NCBI GenBank assembly: GCA_947258405.1
Contig: CAMYIE010000014.1
Coordinates: 79,591-134,460, forward strand
DNA from: an uncultured Eudoraea sp.
GTDB lineage: Bacteria > Bacteroidota > Bacteroidia > Flavobacteriales > Flavobacteriaceae
Direction of reading: 5' to 3'
Length of the DNA stretch: 54,870 nt
In this document: positions 51,737 through 54,870 of the stretch, piece by piece
How the letters are laid out: each line of letters starts with the position of its first letter
Position numbering within the stretch: position 1 is the stretch's first letter
Program-made: the position numbers and the translations under genes
Notes under the pieces: model-generated
Database searches by the model: none
Seen by the model: the letters and a program-made list of their open reading frames with translations, nothing else
Told to the model about the DNA's origin: nothing

Positions 51737-53914
51737 ATGAAATATTCGATTTTATCAATCATATCAATATTGATTTGCGGAGCTTGCTCTACCGAGTCTG
51801 CTAAGGACCAGCTTAATAATAATGCATGGGAGAATATAGATTTCAGAAACTGGAGCCACTATCTGGGCGACCCTGCGAGGACACATTTCTCCACACTCAA
51901 TCAAATAGATAGTGGCAATGTCCATCGGTTAAAACTTAAATGGACCTATAAAAGTGGAGGGTTATCCGATGATAGAAGCACGCAGATACAGACTAACCCG
52001 CTTATAGCGAGTGACATTCTATATGGGGTTAATGCTGTCAATAGTCTTTTTGCGGTGAAGGCTGCAACAGGTGAACCACTTTGGACATTTATACCTACCA
52101 ATACCGATCAAACAGGTCTTGGCCTTAGCCGTGGGCTAATGCACTGGCAGGGGCAGGGAGAACAAAAAAGCAGATTATTATTCACTTCTGGCTTCTATCT
52201 CTTTGCTGTGGATGCCGAAACTGGTGTATTGATAAAAGAATTCGGACAGGAAGGCCGTATAGATCTGAGGAAAAACCTAGGCCGCGATCCAAAAAAAATC
52301 CCAATTGTGGTTACCACGCCGGGTGTGATCTATAAAGATCGTTATATTATTGGCTGCCGGACTTCAGAATCACCGGGAGCAGCACCAGGACATATAAGAT
52401 CTTACAACCTTGTCTCAGGAGAATTGGAATGGATTTTTCATACTATCCCACAACCAGGTGAATATGGTTATGATACCTGGCCAGCTCAGGCCTACAAGAC
52501 CACAGGAGGTGCTAATAATTGGGCAGGGATGGCACTCGATGAAGAAAGAGGGATCGTATACGTCCCCACGGGTTCGGCCGCTTTCGACTGGTATGGAGGA
52601 GACAGAGTTGGTGATAATCTTTTTGCCAATAGCCTAATCGCATTGAATGCAGAAAACGGCGAACGTCTCTGGCACTTTCAAATGGTGCATCACGATGTAT
52701 GGGACCGCGACCTCCCTGCACCTCCCAATCTGTTAGAGATCGAAAGAGATGGGAAACTAATCCCCGCCGTGGCTCAGATCACCAAGAGTGGTCATGTCTT
52801 CCTTTTCAACAGGATTGATGGTAAACCCCTATTTCCTATTGAAGAAAAGCCCTTTCCTGTTACCACCCTGGAAGGAGATACTACCTCCCCTACTCAACCA
52901 CTTCCCCTGAAACCCAAACCGTTTGCCAGGCAAATTCTTCTTGAAGAAGACCTATATGCACCAGATGAGCCGGCTTTTGTAGATGATTTTATCGATAAGG
53001 ATCAAAATATCGAACCTCCGACGGTAATGGAAAAATTCAGGGATATTACTTCTAATGGTCAGTTTATTCCAATCGATACAAAGGGGGTTATCCTTTATCC
53101 CGGAGCTGATGGTGGTGCAGAATGGGGTGGCGCAGCAGTTGATCCCCGAACCGGGATCATGTATGTGAATTCCAATGAAATGGCATGGATTGTTCGCATG
53201 GCCGAGGTTGGCGGTGATGAGGGCGAGGATTCCAGCTGGGGCCAGCAACTCTCACAGGTTCATTGTGCAAGATGTCATGGAGGTCAACTGGAAGGATTGG
53301 GAATAATACCCGAACTTAAAAATGTGAAGGACAGATTGAGTGTGGAAGAAATTTCCAATATCATTCTAAATGGAAAAGGGACTATGGTTGGCTTGCCGAA
53401 TTTATCAGAGGACGAAATCAAGGGCATTGCTCAATTCCTCCATGGAATTGAAGAAGAAGGAGATCATAGAACGGATAGGGCCTTAGATATGCCATATGCT
53501 ATGGTAGGATTTGGCAGATTTAAGGATAGTCGTGGTTTTCCCGTGATGAAGCCCCCATGGGGTACCTTAAATGCCATCGATCTCAATACTGGCGATTATT
53601 TATGGACCATTCCCCTGGGGCACGAAGAATCTCTAAAAGATCCGCTCTTTCCTGTAAGTGGTACTGAAAACTACGGTGGCCCTGTTATTACAGCAGGTGG
53701 TGTCCTCTTTATTGCTGCTACCAAAGATGAAAAATTCAGGGCGTTTAACATGGTCAATGGAGAACTACTTTGGGAAACCGACTTGCCTGCTGGCGGTTAT
53801 GCCACCCCAGCAAGCTACAAAGTCGATGGAAAACAGTACATCGTCATTGCCTGCGGTGGGGGGAAAATGGGAACCCCTTCAGGAGACAGATATCTGGCAT
53901 TTACCCTTGAATAG
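51737..53914 (+). CDS. PQQ-dependent dehydrogenase with embedded c-type heme motif
   Basis: A 725-residue lipoprotein-type quinoprotein (short signal peptide ending ICGAC, C17). The eight-bladed propeller shows PQQ-family motifs: WSHYLGDPARTHFSTLNQI, DRYIIGCRTSESPG, QMVHHDVWDRDLPAPPNLLE and APYGGG-like blade ends. A c-type heme site CARCH (C510, C513, H514) is embedded in the last third. This fits membrane-linked glucose/alcohol dehydrogenases feeding electrons to a respiratory quinone or cytochrome. The sugar or alcohol substrate is unknown. PQQ itself is probably imported. modA follows after 30 nt. Confidence 0.9.
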   Translation: MKYSILSIISILICGACSTESAKDQLNNNAWENIDFRNWSHYLGDPARTHFSTLNQIDSGNVHRLKLKWTYKSGGLSDDRSTQIQTNPLIASDILYGVNAVNSLFAVKAATGEPLWTFIPTNTDQTGLGLSRGLMHWQGQGEQKSRLLFTSGFYLFAVDAETGVLIKEFGQEGRIDLRKNLGRDPKKIPIVVTTPGVIYKDRYIIGCRTSESPGAAPGHIRSYNLVSGELEWIFHTIPQPGEYGYDTWPAQAYKTTGGANNWAGMALDEERGIVYVPTGSAAFDWYGGDRVGDNLFANSLIALNAENGERLWHFQMVHHDVWDRDLPAPPNLLEIERDGKLIPAVAQITKSGHVFLFNRIDGKPLFPIEEKPFPVTTLEGDTTSPTQPLPLKPKPFARQILLEEDLYAPDEPAFVDDFIDKDQNIEPPTVMEKFRDITSNGQFIPIDTKGVILYPGADGGAEWGGAAVDPRTGIMYVNSNEMAWIVRMAEVGGDEGEDSSWGQQLSQVHCARCHGGQLEGLGIIPELKNVKDRLSVEEISNIILNGKGTMVGLPNLSEDEIKGIAQFLHGIEEEGDHRTDRALDMPYAMVGFGRFKDSRGFPVMKPPWGTLNAIDLNTGDYLWTIPLGHEESLKDPLFPVSGTENYGGPVITAGGVLFIAATKDEKFRAFNMVNGELLWETDLPAGGYATPASYKVDGKQYIVIACGGGKMGTPSGDRYLAFTLE

Positions 53915-53944
53915 AATACCTGGCAAAATCAAAATTTCATTTCG

Positions 53945-54745
53945 TTGAATCGAATCATCAGAAAATATTGCAAACGAGATTTAGTATATCCGAAATCGCT
54001 TGTGCCGTGGTTATTAATCGTTATAATGGCTTTGGGATGTAAGAAGAATGAAACGCAAAAGCTCACCGTGGCGGCGGCTGCCAATACCCAGTTTGCAATC
54101 CGTGAAATCATAAGCCGCTTTACGGAAGAAACCGGATTAGAATGCGAGCTGGTTTTAGGATCATCTGGCAAACTTACAGCCCAGATTGCCGAAGGCGCAC
54201 CCTTCGATATCTTTTTAGCTGCCAATATGAAATACCCTGAGTATCTATTCAATCAGGGGCTGGCAGCAAAAAAACCTGAAATCTATGCTTACGGACATTT
54301 GGTTATCTGGACTGCAGACCCGTCACTGGATTTAAATATGGATCTGATCCTGGATCCATCGGTTGGTAATATTGCGGTAGCAAATCCACAAACTGCCCCA
54401 TATGGCGAAGCGGCCCTTCAGTTCTTAAAAAACAGGCATTGGCTCGATAGTATCGACCATAAACTGGTATATGGGGAAAGCATTTCCCAAACCGATCAGT
54501 TTATACGCACCAGATCAGTCACTTTGGGCTTTACGGCCTTATCTACGGTAAAGTCGAAGCATCTCAGAGGAATTGGTAAGTGGAAAACTGTTCCACAGCA
54601 AGCTTACGATCCCATTGAACAGGGGGTGGTGCTTATTAAGCGGGGAGGTGTTAAAAATATTGCGGCCGAAAAATTCTACACCTATCTTTTGTCTGACGAA
54701 GCTGCGAAGATCCTTGAAGATTTCGGATATTCGAAGTATGAATAG
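53945..54745 (+). CDS. modA: molybdate ABC transporter substrate-binding lipoprotein ModA
   Basis: A 266-residue periplasmic-binding protein for molybdate or tungstate. The signal peptide has lipidated C32 (VIMALGC). Typical residues follow: LTVAAAANTQFAIREIISRF, VLGSSGKLTAQIAEGAPFDI, AANMKYPEYLF and the second-lobe IAVANPQTAPYGEAAL. The start is TTG at 53945; no ATG gives a full signal peptide. Its last codons overlap the Mop-like gene by 8 nt, so the two are coupled. modB and modC should lie beyond the window. Confidence 0.93.
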   Translation: MNRIIRKYCKRDLVYPKSLVPWLLIVIMALGCKKNETQKLTVAAAANTQFAIREIISRFTEETGLECELVLGSSGKLTAQIAEGAPFDIFLAANMKYPEYLFNQGLAAKKPEIYAYGHLVIWTADPSLDLNMDLILDPSVGNIAVANPQTAPYGEAALQFLKNRHWLDSIDHKLVYGESISQTDQFIRTRSVTLGFTALSTVKSKHLRGIGKWKTVPQQAYDPIEQGVVLIKRGGVKNIAAEKFYTYLLSDEAAKILEDFGYSKYE

Positions 54746-54870
54746 GCTGCAAGGTGAGATAAGCAAGATAATTGAAGGCAATGGGCTTTCACAAGTTACT
54801 GTTTCTTTGGGAGGAGATACCACGCTGAAATGTCTGGTACTTGAAACGCCGTCTTCGGCCCCTTATTTGC
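54738..54870 (+). CDS. Mop (molybdopterin/TOBE-like) domain protein, 5' end only
   Basis: ATG 54738 overlaps the modA stop (54743-54745) by 8 nt and the frame remains open to the window edge (44 codons). The start MNRLQGEISKIIEGNGLSQV with VTVSLGGDTTLKCLVLETPS matches the small beta-barrel of Mop/TOBE domains, which bind molybdate as single proteins or as parts of ModC/ModE. Here it seems a free-standing Mop protein inserted between modA and the expected modB. It is partial, so total length is unknown. Confidence 0.75.
   Translation, partial: MNRLQGEISKIIEGNGLSQVTVSLGGDTTLKCLVLETPSSAPYL

Overview
The window is chromosomal DNA of a Bacteroidota bacterium, most likely a marine Flavobacteriaceae. 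The evidence is the gene content (BshC, DUF3667, VPS10/Asp-box protein, FAS1 lipoproteins, LysM-periplasmic-binding fusion, YHS, HXXEE and pirin proteins), short AT-rich leaders with little Shine-Dalgarno signal, many secreted proteins and lipoproteins, and repeated TAnnTTTG boxes, the -7 element of Bacteroidota promoters. Species cannot be read from this sequence. I found no rRNA, tRNA, CRISPR array, transposase or prophage gene. Most of the window looks like core genome plus species-variable cell-envelope genes.

Layout. 1-3140: end of an unidentified gene, msrB, a DinB-like protein, lpdA and a DUF3817 membrane protein. 3240-5930: aroQ and two small outer-membrane barrel genes (minus strand), then xerD. 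6040-9580: exported M20 amidohydrolase, an ECF sigma factor with a coupled membrane protein, and a PlsC-like acyltransferase. 9600-11570: NUDIX hydrolase and lipoprotein cyclophilin whose start codons overlap, then a TRIC/YadS-type membrane protein. 11800-19260: TreT-type trehalose synthase, a His-rich TPR protein, an exported M20 hydantoinase/carbamoylase-like enzyme, a short SDR and a divergent pyruvate-kinase-like protein. 19300-21480: nitronate monooxygenase and mnmA. 21810-25040: two FAS1 (fasciclin) lipoproteins. 25300-33600: a minus-strand block guaA - LysM/PBP - osmC-like - DUF922 - pyrG - yidC. 33680-41940: SIMPL protein, PNPOx-like flavoprotein, PLP decarboxylase, bshC, M14 peptidase and DUF3667. 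42090-49460: LolA-like protein, large VPS10/BNR protein, HXXEE, creatininase, then a pirin - nitroreductase - GNAT operon. 49540-end: YHS protein, glycosidase-like lipoprotein, PQQ dehydrogenase with embedded heme c, modA and the start of a Mop-domain gene.

The most distinctive signal is regulatory. Both FAS1 genes are preceded by the same 36-nt element: identical 11-nt arms, imperfectly inverted, with identical spacing. In both cases a -7-like box lies 11-12 nt further on. This suggests a shared, probably activator-dependent promoter for a FAS1 surface-protein regulon. Other points of interest are -7 boxes that abut start codons (aroQ, guaA, the PlsC-like gene, xerD), suggesting leaderless or near-leaderless mRNAs; the CATG start overlap at 10243-10246; the pyruvate-kinase-like protein with a swollen B domain and no C domain; and the terminal PQQ-dehydrogenase/molybdate-uptake cluster. 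No strongly supported wholly new multi-gene defence or metabolic system was found.
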